From: Saccoglossus kowalevskii
Taxonomy: Eukaryota > Hemichordata > Enteropneusta > Harrimaniidae
Direction: 5' to 3'
Length of the DNA: 33,715 nt
NCBI RefSeq assembly: GCF_000003605.2
Contig: NW_003129380.1
Location: forward strand, 17,113-50,827
The notes under the pieces are model-generated. The model worked only from the letters and a program-made list of their open reading frames with translations, had not been told where the DNA came from and ran no database searches. Below, one piece after another: positions 1 to 10,254 of the stretch (its first letter is position 1; each line of letters begins with the position of its first letter). A program made the position numbers and the translations under genes.

Positions 1-256
1 TGGGTTGTATACGCGTCATCCTAGGCAAACACAATCGGCGTACAGTGTGATCGGGGTCGCCAAGAAAACAGTGAAATAGGTCGAGTGAGAACAACATGGC
101 AAGAGAAAAAGTCTGGGAATTCAACTACAATAAAAGTTGTGCCGGTTTTTCTTGGAAAACGCAGCGAAATAGAATACACACTTGAATCGTCCATTGTTTG
201 GTAGTACTTTGAGTGAGATGACGTCATTCAGAACTCTTAGGAATGTACGCCGCAAA

Positions 257-795
257 GTATTTAGACCGGAAAATCTAAATATCACCTAGAGCTAGAACGG
301 GCAGCTACATGTGGAGGGGGTCGTATTAAAAAATATTTCGAGACGCAATTGCCGCTATATATCGCGATATTTAGACAATCTAAATATCATCTAGAGCTAG
401 AACAGGCAGCTACATGTGAACGGGGGTCTTATTAAAAATATTTTGTGACGCAATTGCCGCTATATATCGCGATATTTAGACAATCTATATATCATCGAGA
501 GCTAGAACAGGCAGCTACATGTGGGGGAGGGGTTAAAATATTTCGGGACACTATTGCCGCTATAAATCGCGATATTTAAAAATCTAAATATCATCTAGAG
601 CTAGAACAGGCAGCTACATGTGGACGGGGGTCTTGTTGAAATATTTCGTGACGCAATTGCCGCTATATATCGCGATATTTAGACAATCTAAATGTCATCT
701 AGAGCTAGAACAGGCAGCTACATGTGGAAGGGGTCTTGTTAAAAATATTTCGTAACGTAATTGCCGCTATAAATCGCGATATTTAAAAAAAATAT
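257..795. repeat. Tandem array, five ~105-bp units
   Basis: Five head-to-tail copies are anchored by the word GCAGCTACATGTG at 301, 406, 511, 610 and 714, giving spacings of 105, 105, 99 and 104 bp. Each unit runs from a TTTAGA-AATCTAAAT segment through CTAGAGCTAGAAC, the anchor, a G-rich stretch, and TTGCCGCTATA into a TCGCGATAT core. In the better-preserved units the core is the perfect 12-bp palindrome ATATCGCGATAT (for example 359-370). Units differ by point changes and short indels, so the array is old enough to have diverged. No reading frame crosses it. It resembles a short satellite or the internal repeats of a DNA transposon; nothing seen decides between these. Confidence 0.9.
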
Positions 796-857
796 AAAGT
801 AAGCCGTTGTGAGGGTGACATCATATATTATAACATGATTTTATTAGTACTAACTAT

Positions 858-945
858 TGCCCTTCAAGTTATAATTTCAGCTGGTGTGCAAACAAGTTCT
901 GGTTATCCGTCATACTCTTTACTATCGTTTAACAACATGTGGCAG
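858..945 (+). repeat. 88-bp direct repeat, copy 1
   Basis: Runs from TGCCCTTCAAGTT to CATGTGGCAG and is repeated in the same orientation at 1241-1328 with the same length and scattered substitutions. Copy 1 begins 63 bp after the end of the 105-bp array. It is not obviously coding. Confidence 0.85.
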
Positions 946-1240
946 TGTAACATGCAATTTACAGCTTTTTCATATCACTTTACATTCTCTAGATATTTAA
1001 CTTTTCATTAATTTATGTAGTCCACCATCTTGATTCTTCAACAAAGGATTATGAGTAAAATATGACATCATAGCCACTGTTGTCAAATATTGAGAAAATG
1101 ATTTCTTCTATAACGTGAGAAATACTGGTGCATTGTTTTTCAAATCTTCAGTGTGCATATTACTCACGTAACTGTAAATTGCATTCTTCTACATTTGTGT
1201 AGGTCTTTCTCTAGGGAGCATTAGGTTGTTTGGTTTGACT

Positions 1241-1328
1241 TGCCCTTCAAGTTGTAATTTCAGCTGCTGTGCAAACAAGTTCGGGTTATCCGTCATATTC
1301 TTTAATATTACTTAAAAACATGTGGCAG
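1241..1328 (+). repeat. 88-bp direct repeat, copy 2
   Basis: Second copy of the 858-945 sequence, 383 bp downstream. The 295-bp spacer between copies shows no gene and no terminal inverted repeats. The pair could be terminal direct repeats of a small element or a segmental duplication. Confidence 0.85.
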
Positions 1329-1860
1329 CATATGGTCTATACCACACTAATACACTGAATTACTTAACATAGCAGTTATCAATGGGAAAACAATCCCTGA
1401 ACGCATGATACGCACTGTGCTGGCTCTTTTTTGTTGACAACGAATATTCGGCGTTGTGATTAAAACTGGTCTTATGTTGATTAAAAACAACCTGCCACAA
1501 CACAAAAGTAAACGATTTCTGTAACTGTTTGTGCTAGCTTTAATTGGGGTTAAGCGCTAAAGATTTCTAGATCTTTGAAGTGTCGAATGTTTAATCCAAA
1601 ATGCTTTTACAAATATATTTGCGGGGAAGAATTCGGTCTTATTTTGATAAAACAATGTACAAAATTACATAATTTCATACTTTTACCATAACTAGAACAG
1701 TACTGATCAACCACTATCAGGCGCTCTTCATTTAGTACTATGTGAACAATTATAACCTATCGTACTATAATTGTATTTCTATTCAACAGTGTATAAAGTT
1801 TGTGATTTACGTCTGATTAATCACTTTTTATCTCATTTATATTCAATTAAAATTATTATA

Positions 1861-2075
1861 ACTTTATTTTAATGAAATACGTCGTATATCTATAATAATA
1901 CGCTTAACATATGCACTGTATATCATGCTTAATGTTACGGTTGGAGTTGTTTTAAGAATTGGCAGTTTTTCAATTTTAATTTTTTTTATCCCAAATGTTG
2001 TTTTTAAACCTAAATCTATTTCTTTAGAGAAGAGACCCGCAGTAGGTTCATCTATGCATCCATGCTTTGGATGTG
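1861..2075. repeat. Diverged dispersed repeat, copy A
   Basis: Resembles 25375-25550 in the same orientation. Shared blocks are ATCTATAAT followed by TTAACATAT and CACTG near the left, and CTTTAGAGAAGAGA then CGCAGT and TCATCT at the right, with poorly aligned sequence between. This is an old interspersed repeat of unknown class. A minus-strand frame of 77 codons inside it matches nothing I recognise. Confidence 0.5.
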
Positions 2076-3261
2076 AACAGCAAACTTTACATACCAAATT
2101 TCATGCTTTTATCATGATTTGAATATTTCCTTAGGTTGTTATGGCTTAACCACGAGACTACAAGTAAATCAATAACATGATAACAACGTGCGTGATAACA
2201 GTGTCATAATGGTTTTAGATTATTAAAAGCAATATCATTTGTTCTTGGTCTAGAAACATAGATTGAAAAGTATTATACTGGTGAAACAGATCATACTGGA
2301 AAAATCATGATCGGGAATAAAACTTTTACAATTTCAGTGGCAGTGATCGAATAATGTGAGTTATATCCCATTTTATACAATGGCAGGTGTCGCTATAGCA
2401 TAGAGATTTGAACCGTTTTGTGTGAATGCTTTAGTGCACATTGAATAATTATACTAATGTGGGAATTCCTTACGTTATATTTGTTCTAAACAAATATATT
2501 TGATCAACCACTACGTAACTGTTCTGTTGCTAAATGCATATATCATTATGTAAAGTGTTGCACATTTTGGCCAATGTATGATATGAAATATATATTTGTT
2601 ATCTTTGTACGTACTTTTTAGTTGTGAAGTTGTCCAACACAGTCACGTACGCTTGCAGAAAATGCTCATATTACCGGATGTGTTACAGCAGAACAGAAGA
2701 TAATTTGAGAAAAGCGATTATAACCAGCTGTAGTGGAACATTAAATTCACATTTCACACACACATATGTTGCAATGTGGTCATGATATCAAATAAAATTA
2801 ATGACTTAATGAGTATGCGGCCATCTTTTTCTCGCATTTCTATTTTTACAGCCTATACATATTCATTGCAAATTCACGGGATTTTTTTCGACGTATTATC
2901 CACGAACACAGAGTGTCAATATGTCACTAGGGCATATTTTTTATTGTTTTCCGAGTAATGGCTAGAACTCAACTGGAACTGAATTACATTACTTCCCGAC
3001 ATAGAAAGCCAGACTCTGCAGCAAACTAATAAATGCTTTGCATTTACATTAAGATCAACCCCACAATTCTTGCATTGTCAATGTTTTGCCATTTCAGCCA
3101 CTTTTGTAGCATTTATAGTTGTGCCCAACCTCTGCCTTCAAGGAATACTATAACAACCAGTTATTGTTGCACGATAAATAATACCTTATCTCAGGAAAAA
3201 AAACACACATTTACGTTTATCAACTATATACACTCATGCACTCATCTAAAACACACTTTAA

Positions 3262-4162
3262 GGTAGAGATGCAGTTTACTTGACAGGTATTTTAATTAGT
3301 TAATTAGGAAACCAAGATTACCTTCCTTGTCCACAAAACTATATATTTTCGGAAAGCTTATTGTATGAATTTTAAGATTTGGTTAGTATTTTTTTTATGG
3401 TCACTGTAGTTTGAGTTTTATAGTTTTGGTCAATAGTGATTTAAACAAAAAATAGCTCCTAAACCATGCTGCTGTTTACTGTCAAAATTGGTTTATGGGT
3501 ACATCTGTTTACTATGAAGAAAGTGCCGTCTTGAAAACTGTCTACCAGTTGTCAATTTTGCAGGGCAGCAGCCCAAATTTCACTATTTCAAGTTTATTCA
3601 TAAATCAACACCAAGGCTAGTTGTCTGTACGATTGTTGTAACACTGTTCAACCAAAAACAATGCCCCAACGGCGTTTTGAAGATGAACACATTGTCAATC
3701 ATTTGTGAAAATTTCAAAACAAAAGGTCAAAGCGTCTAGGAGCTAGTCCTGGGATGTGCACTAAAAAGAAGCTGAGATAATAGCTAATTTGCATAACAAT
3801 TCACTCAGTAAGAAGTTTGCTAATGCTCATAATAAAAATGGCTATAACAGTTCTAAATTTAAATGTATTATCGTTTTGTTAAAAGTTAAATATCGTGCAT
3901 ATTATGGAGATCCCGCCATTTCGTTTTTTCACCATGTTTCTTTTTTATTATTTATGTACAGCCTTGCTAAATCTTGCTAAGCATTCAAAAGAAAAAATGT
4001 TTGCACCTGTTATCTATATTATAAAATCGTTTTTTTTGAGTATGTTCCACTATTCACAATTCTACAAAATTTTAACAGTCTATAGCCAAGACTGTTTGGA
4101 TAATAAAAAGCAAAAAAAAAAAAAAAATCACTTCCAAGTGCCCACGAACCTGCATCTCTACC
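3262..4162. mobile_element. TTAA-flanked MITE-like element, 13-bp TIRs
   Basis: The left end reads TTAA (3258-3261) then GGTAGAGATGCAG (3262-3274). The right end reads CTGCATCTCTACC (4150-4162) then TTAA (4163-4166). The 13-bp inverted repeats are identical and both flanks are TTAA, as expected for a TTAA-specific (piggyBac-type) target duplication. The body is about 901 bp and AT-rich, with a 13-15-bp A run near 4114-4128. Its longest frame (3895-4203) runs out through the right terminus and shows no transposase motif, so this is a non-autonomous element mobilised in trans. The superfamily is inferred only from the TTAA target. Confidence 0.8.
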
Positions 4163-4166
4163 TTAA

Positions 4167-5224
4167 ATGCGCGGGTTTATGTGGTTTAATTATACTGCTG
4201 TGAAAGCAGCAGTTTACATGGCTGTTTTATGGTGCTCTTCAGGTTGATATACTATTTATTCCATGCATCTAATTCGCAGCTTCTGTAACACAGTGATCGT
4301 GAGCGCGCATTCAAGACATCTTAAATCGTTCTGGCTCATTTGCATAACATATCGCTGTTCATGAATACCGTTTACCGATCAGTTTACCTTGTTGCGATTA
4401 AGGAATTATATTGTGATAACTCGTTGAATGCACCTAGGCCATAAATGCTGAAAGCTAACTTTCGGATTCGTGGGGTTAGTAGCTATGTTAGTGGTATATT
4501 GAAATATTTTAATGCTAAGTAGCTTTATCTGCTGTACTTGAGTGTTGTTCATAATCTATAAATAATGTGTACAACACTCATTGCATATCGCCTCCGTGAA
4601 CAAGATTGACTTGATCTTTTCGAACACGGCCTGACATTTCTCTTCTGCAGATCCCCCATTCGATAAAGCGTGGCATAATATTATCATTCCTTATGTTTCT
4701 AGCTTAAGTGCGTGCGTCCACACGGGGCACTGTCACACACTTTAACATTGGACTGTAGCAATAACTTTAGATGCGGGGGGGGGGGTGTAGTGTGTTCGTT
4801 ATGAGAAACACGAGAAGCTTAGCTAAACGGCTCATAACATTTTGAGTTTCATCGACACTATCCTCACACAAAATTAGGAGAGGCGCATCATTTCCATTTA
4901 GAAATCGATTGCTGCCTCTTTTGTTTCCGTTCTTATTTACTTTTGTAAAAGCGCTTTCTTTGCTCAGCTCAGCGTTTTAGTAATTTCACACAGAGTGTGC
5001 ACGATAGTTATTACTGAGTATAGTAGTGTGCTGCATGGTGAGTTTAATTCAAATTGTTCACAGACTTTTCTCTGGACTTATTGTACATTTTCTGTTTTCT
5101 GTTTTATATGGGCACACCATATAAAAAGGGGCCTCCCCTACCCCTGGTCATTTTTGCATTGGCTTTGTTTTTGTCATATTGTCTCTGTGATATAAGTTGT
5201 CTCTTCGCTGGTGATCTCTGGAAT
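4167..5224. other. No gene seen; intergenic
   Basis: Contains a G homopolymer at about 4773-4781 and a TATA-like word (CATATAAAAAGG) near 5120 followed by a GC-rich stretch. Neither is tied to a recognisable transcript. An open frame at 5054-5365 has a hydrophobic stretch but runs into the repeat block at 5225 and is probably chance. Confidence 0.45.
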
Positions 5225-5720
5225 GGCGAGCAGTGTCCAGGAAGCCCTATATATACCCCTGCACCGACGCGGGCGCCACTGACGCGCAGTAGTCATGAAC
5301 TGCTCGTGAACTCGTCGCAAACTGCTCGTGTCATGAACAAACTGTTAATGAAGTGCGTAAACTAGTCACGAACTGCTCGTGCCATCAATGCGTGAAGTAC
5401 ACGCGAGAAGGCACCAATTCGTGAACTCGACGTGAGCTGTTCGTGAACTATTCGTGGCTGTTAGTGATAGTCGTGGCATGACGCGCACCGCAACGCACTG
5501 GCACGCATCGTCCCGACGAGTTCACGAACAGTTTGCCCATAGTTCACAACCCGGTCGCTAAATTTTGTCGTGACCAAAATTTTGAACATTTCAGAATTCT
5601 CGTCCCGACATGGCACGCAGTCACGACGGGTTTACGCACACTTCACGCCAGTTTATGACTAGTTTGCAAGCTGGAACGACTCGAATCGTACCAATGCGTG
5701 CCACAGAATCGTGCAAGTGT
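5225..5720. repeat. GC-richer quasi-palindromic block built on CGTGAACT-like words
   Basis: This ~500-bp segment is much richer in CpG than its surroundings and is made of short degenerate words such as ACTGCTCGTG, TCGTGAACT and GTTCACGAAC. Words of one orientation dominate the left half and their complements the right. For example GTGAACTCGTC (5306-5316) is the exact complement of GACGAGTTCAC (5515-5525). The single strand could fold back imperfectly. It may be the core of a foldback transposon or a decayed satellite. No clean terminal repeat or target duplication was found. Confidence 0.6.
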
Positions 5721-6021
5721 CAGCCTTGCTTTATTTTACGTCCGCAATATTCTGAGGCGTTTCAAACTTGGTGATGCGTGGTTTCATGTCGATACATCTT
5801 CTAAACAATAAATTTAGTCGGGTAATGACAGTCAATAATATTATTCTTTTTTGAGCGGTTATTTGGCGGATATTGCTGTCATTCTTTACTGCCTGTCTCT
5901 TCCCTGTATTAGTCATCAGTTCGAGCGTCCGTGATCATGACAGCTGGAGTTCGTGCGGTCGTATTTGTTTTGAATGAGTGACTGGGTTGGTATCAGGTTG
6001 AGCGATTGTATTGAGATCAGT

Positions 6022-6246
6022 TCAAATGATTATTAAGTGATTATATTGGCACCGGGTTGCGAGCGTGATGTAAACATACTGAGAAGTCTCGTATTTTGTC
6101 CCCGTCTGTAAAATGCATAGATATGTTTGAAGACACATGAGCAAAATCATAGTTGGTGTAACATGAGACAACTGGTCATAAACAAAATGTAGCGTTGTTT
6201 TGCCGATCGTGAAGAATCGCCGATGCATTTTTTGCGGCCTTTCCAC
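6022..6246 (-). pseudogene. Possible PIF/Harbinger transposase fragment
   Basis: The 74-codon minus frame contains RRFFTIGKTTLHFVYDQLS and, after a garbled linker, TLATRCQYNHLII. These resemble the start of the DDE_Tnp_4 (Harbinger) transposase, where an 'FRM(S/G)K-TF-Y-LS' segment is followed by 'VA-L-LATGCxYRTIG'. The spacer between the blocks is abnormal, the catalytic DDE region is not visible downstream, and no terminal repeats were found. It is best read as a small decayed scrap; a chance resemblance remains possible. Confidence 0.4.
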
Positions 6247-9039
6247 AGTTCCAAATTGCCAGATTGTCTTCCGTATGTGGCTGAGTATTGAAAAAAATAC
6301 AGTTGGTCGTACTATTTATGTAGCTTATCACTTTATTCAGTTACAATGTGTATTTGACGCAGGCACCTCAGCCGATTCACACCCGTTCTTTCGACGTACA
6401 GCGCGGAGCCGACACGGAGCCTCCACCTCAAGCATGGGTTGGTCTGTGCAAAATATTGAAATCATTATTTTAAGTCCTACAGTCTTATCAATTTAGTTTT
6501 AAGCCCAGACACGTACCGCAAATACAGTTACTATGTTTTCAAACGTGTGACGGTTGGAAATCTATGTTTATATTATACTGAGAGCACAGCTTGCATCATA
6601 CACACGGATATTACCGCGCATTTCACTGTGGCCGTATTTTATATCTGTTTCTTCAGTGTGGTACAATAAGAAAATGGGAAAACAAATTAATGGATTGAAA
6701 TTATCTAATTAGCCATGTTCAGCCATCAAGTTACAGATTGTAAAATGTCAGCTCAATCTCTGGCTGGGAAGAACGTCTTTTACTGTACAATTTTGTCCGT
6801 GATGCAGCTATGACGAGCAGTTTTACTGGACAGAAGATTGACGAATACATCCCTAGTATTTCCAGAGAAGGCACTTAAAGAAACGTTCACTATATAACAT
6901 CTGCCAAGGTGTAGTGGTGAGACGATAGTCAAATAAACAAACATTGGCTGGCGATGGTATGGGAGCTGTTGTTTTTTACAACCCAAAGGAATTAAGTGAC
7001 CACTTACCATAACATTTGAGTTTGTACTCCAGTACGTCATTGAGAATAATTAGGACCCCTGAAAGTACAACTTGTGTAGCCGGTTTGACCGGAAGCTTTA
7101 TATAAATATAGATGTGTATATTGATAGCAAGATTGCCAACATAAACTTCTGCAACTGATTTAACGTAATACTAAACTAAATTGAAACTGTACATATACAT
7201 ACCACTATCGTGCATACTAAGCCTAAGGGGCGTTGATTTGTGTCATATATATCTGACCAAGGATTGTAGATTTAAATAGCTCAACTTCCTGTATCTACTT
7301 TACGTCGAAAACAAAAACGTGCAGTCAGTCCTTCCATCAAGACTTAGTTATAAGCCACATTAGTCTTTTAGTACATGACAGTGGGTAACTAGTAGATACA
7401 TTTCTCCTACGCTATGGGATGTTTTTAATAATAAACGAATATCATGTGTAATAAGGATTCAGTAAATGTATCTTCCCAATGTCAGTATGATGAGTGAAAT
7501 AATGGTCAGATTATTCCTTCTTAGATTTGTGTGACGTGACTAACTTTAGTGTTTTTCAGACAAAAAGGCTTGTGATAAATTCAATAAAGATGAACTAAAT
7601 TGAAACTTAGTTATTTTGTAGTACGAATACATGACTAAACATGGTCTGTATTATGATAACGTGCTTAATAACCCTTAAACAACAGATAACACGCGCGTGC
7701 AACCTGTTCAATCTATTTTGTAAACACGGAATGTGAATAAAAATAATACAATTCATGTTTCTACTTCACATTGTAATGTGATACTTGGGTATTTAGGGTT
7801 CAAAGAGATTTATTTCTGAATTACTCAAATGACGCCAACAAATGATATTCGTTGATAGTTTGTCGCTCGTGAATCGGGAAGTTTTGTCGACCCTCATGAT
7901 GATGATTATTTGGCCACATACTGAAATCACAGTTTCAGAGATATTAAGGAAAGCTAAGGTGAAAATTATTTTGAACAGCAATAATACAATTTTATTTTTC
8001 TACTCGACGTACTGGACAAACAATCGCGATGAATTTCCTGCAATTAGACCAAATTACAATTTAGTTAGATGTTTTTGGTATAAAGAATATTTATATTTAC
8101 AGCGGAAATCCTTTCAGCTTAACACTTCAACACGAGCAGTTTGTTTAGCGACTCACTGAAACAATCATAAGGTCTCAGTGGTACAGCTGGTATAGTACTG
8201 TACAGGTCGCACGTTTTTATCCATGCAGTGCGATGACTAGTATGACCCCGAACACTCGAATTGAATGGCTTTTTAACAAAATCATTCAAATGCGTACACA
8301 TATTCGCAAAAGAAGAAAAAGAACATTCCGAGTACAAAAACATCAAAAGATTTGCCCGGAGATTCGCCAGCATGATCGACGGGGGACTCTCAAAAGAAGT
8401 TAAAACATTTTGCGTTTATCTTTTGACTTTTTAAACAATATGCTCTAATATTTTCGATTTTATAAAGCCTAAACACCGTAAGTGTAAACACGTGACTATC
8501 TGTCAATTATAACGTTTTATGCTGCAGCATGTGTAGCTAATTTCAATTCAAGAGCCCCTTTGGAAGTGCGAGTTGTTGCATTTAAAGAAATTGACATCAA
8601 CAATGTTTATAATTGAAGCTGCAAGGTGGTTTGTAAATCTAAATTGTCATTATGCTGATAAACTATAACTGATATACCTACTGTGATATGATCACTTCAG
8701 AGAATTGCACATGTGCAATAAATATTAATCAAGTAATCAAAATGTTGATATGTAAATTATCATAGCCAATTTGTCTTCACTTAGCCATTACCCGAGTCTC
8801 GTTGATATTTCTTCACATATGGCCGGTATATGCTAACGTTACATTTCGATGTGAATGTGTTCTTCCGACTCTTACATCCAGCAAACTCTAGAGAATCTTT
8901 CCAAAGGGAATCTCATGTTGTTGAGTTCGTTATTTATTCCGTTCAGAAAAAAACGGTTTCATTAGTTTCCGAACTAGTGTGTGCTTAGAACTGAAAACGG
9001 CGCTATGCTGACTGTGTCAAACATTTATTTTATTTTTAA
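6247..9039. other. No gene seen; AT-rich intergenic
   Basis: Several open frames of 62-105 codons (for example 7842-8159 plus, 8119-8373 minus) carry no recognisable motif and overlap each other on opposite strands. A short direct repeat, ACTAAATTGAAACT, occurs near 7172 and 7592. I see no RNA gene, tandem array or terminal inverted repeat. Confidence 0.45.
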
Positions 9040-9055
9040 AGTACAATATGGCGAA

Positions 9056-9065
9056 GTCACGTGAC
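9056..9065. promoter_or_regulatory. Palindromic E-box GTCACGTGAC
   Basis: A perfect 10-bp palindrome matching the CLEAR/E-box consensus bound by MiT/TFE bHLH-zip factors. It lies about 4 kb beyond the 3' end of the nearest gene and inside a repeat, so function is unproven. Confidence 0.2.
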
Positions 9066-9352
9066 CGAAACGGCAATGAGCAACATATCTTTACGCAAAA
9101 TCCAAGATGGCAGCCAAACCAGGTGACTGGTCAATATTATTTTATTTCCTATAACAAACTTTGGCCATTAATACTACATGTATAATTTCAAGTCGATTGG
9201 TGACAACGCTTACGAAAAACAACAAAATGCTAATTTTTTGGCCATTTTGCCGGAGACCTAAGAAAATGGCCCAACCACAAAACTGGTGAATATTATTTTA
9301 GTTTTCTAATGTCATAGGTTACTACAAGCACAATTTCAAGTCGATTGATTAA

Positions 9353-9494
9353 AGCGGGAGGGTCGTCACCTGCGCACGCGCGGGAATTGAGTCCCAAGCG
9401 ACGATAACACACGCTAAAACGGAAAGGCTCATGGGTAGATAATGACCATGACAACAATGGCACGCTATGGCTATGTGACGACTCCCCCCCGCTT
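9353..9494. mobile_element. 142-bp TTAA MITE nested in tandem repeat
   Basis: The left end is TTAA (9349-9352) then AGCGGGAGGGTCGTCAC. The right end is GTGACGACTCCCCCCCGCTT then TTAA (9495-9498). The ends are imperfect inverted repeats of about 17-19 bp. The neighbouring copy of the host tandem repeat supplies an empty site: its sequence runs from TCAAGTCGATTG straight to the GCTTACGAAAAACAAC counterpart without the insert. It is GC-rich, non-coding and clearly non-autonomous. Its termini differ from those of the 3262-4162 element, so at least two TTAA families have been active. Confidence 0.8.
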
Positions 9495-10206
9495 TTAAGC
9501 ACTCATGAACAACAAAGATAAACATGTTCGCCATTTCGCCGGAAATTCAAGATGGCGGTCAAATTGCGAATTCATTTTCTTTCTGGAGAGTTTCAACATA
9601 GCAAAAGTACTCTCGGTTCAGGAGAAATCTAAGATGACGGCTAGTCTACGTGTTCAATCATAAAGAGGTTTGTAAACAGTAATGCCCTCTAAGCCATATC
9701 AAGGCTTACGCACTGTGATATTGTATGCAGCATGAACATTCACGGATGTTGTTCCCTTACACTAGTTTGATAATAATTAAGGGTTAAAATAAATACTGTA
9801 TACCCAGTAATTATATTCAGATTAATCTATTGTTATTGAGTAACCTGTGGAGAATTTTTCTCTGCAAAAAGACAGTACCAGTTACTGTAATACAATATGA
9901 CTCGTAGTTGGCTAAGCCACATATTGTATTCATTGGCAGTAATATAATAGTAATATCATGCAATTGTTAAAGAGAAACAAATTTAAATGTAAGACAAATT
10001 ACTTGAATTCATCAATTACCCTATTGCTTGCGTAACTCATTGTTGTCACATTTTGAATAATGATCATATACTAGAAAATCGATTATTTGATGAATGCGAA
10101 TATATGAATCGAGTTTCTGATAGTAATATCCAACAATTAAAAATGTTCAATGTCACACATTGGTATTTTTATTTCATAATGAGCACTTTGACCAGATGAT
10201 CATCTT

Positions 10207-10212
10207 TTTATT
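10207..10212 (-). promoter_or_regulatory. Candidate poly(A) signal of METTL24-like gene
   Basis: AATAAA on the minus strand about 43 bases past the TAG stop of the methyltransferase gene. A second AATAAA lies at 10168-10173. Either could direct 3' processing. Confidence 0.5.
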
Positions 10213-10254
10213 GGCTTACAATTAATCGTATTTGTCGATAATACATGCAATACA

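Larger units (their letters stand above)
946..3257. other. No gene seen; AT-rich intergenic
   Basis: Apart from the 88-bp duplicate (1241-1328) and the diverged repeat at 1861-2075, no coding signature, RNA gene or structured repeat was found. Open frames of 60-77 codons here have no recognisable motifs. Confidence 0.5.
9040..9660. repeat. Diverged tandem repeat, period ~145-149 bp
   Basis: Successive copies share ordered blocks: an AAGATGGC-type word, then ACTGGT-AATATTATTTTA, then ATTTCAAGTCGATTG (9184 and 9333, spacing 149 bp), then GCCATTTTGCCGG at 9241 and GCCATTTCGCCGG at 9530. The latter spacing is 289 bp, or about 143 once the 142-bp insertion and its TTAA duplicate are removed. About two and a half to three copies are present. 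The ATGGCGG-type words and palindromic 10-mer GTCACGTGAC (9056-9065) give it promoter-like composition, but no transcript is evident. Confidence 0.75.

Noticed and set aside
5054-5365. 103-codon frame with a hydrophobic stretch, possible secreted/membrane peptide
   Set aside because: Half of it lies in the quasi-palindromic repeat block, and there is no conserved motif or splice support.
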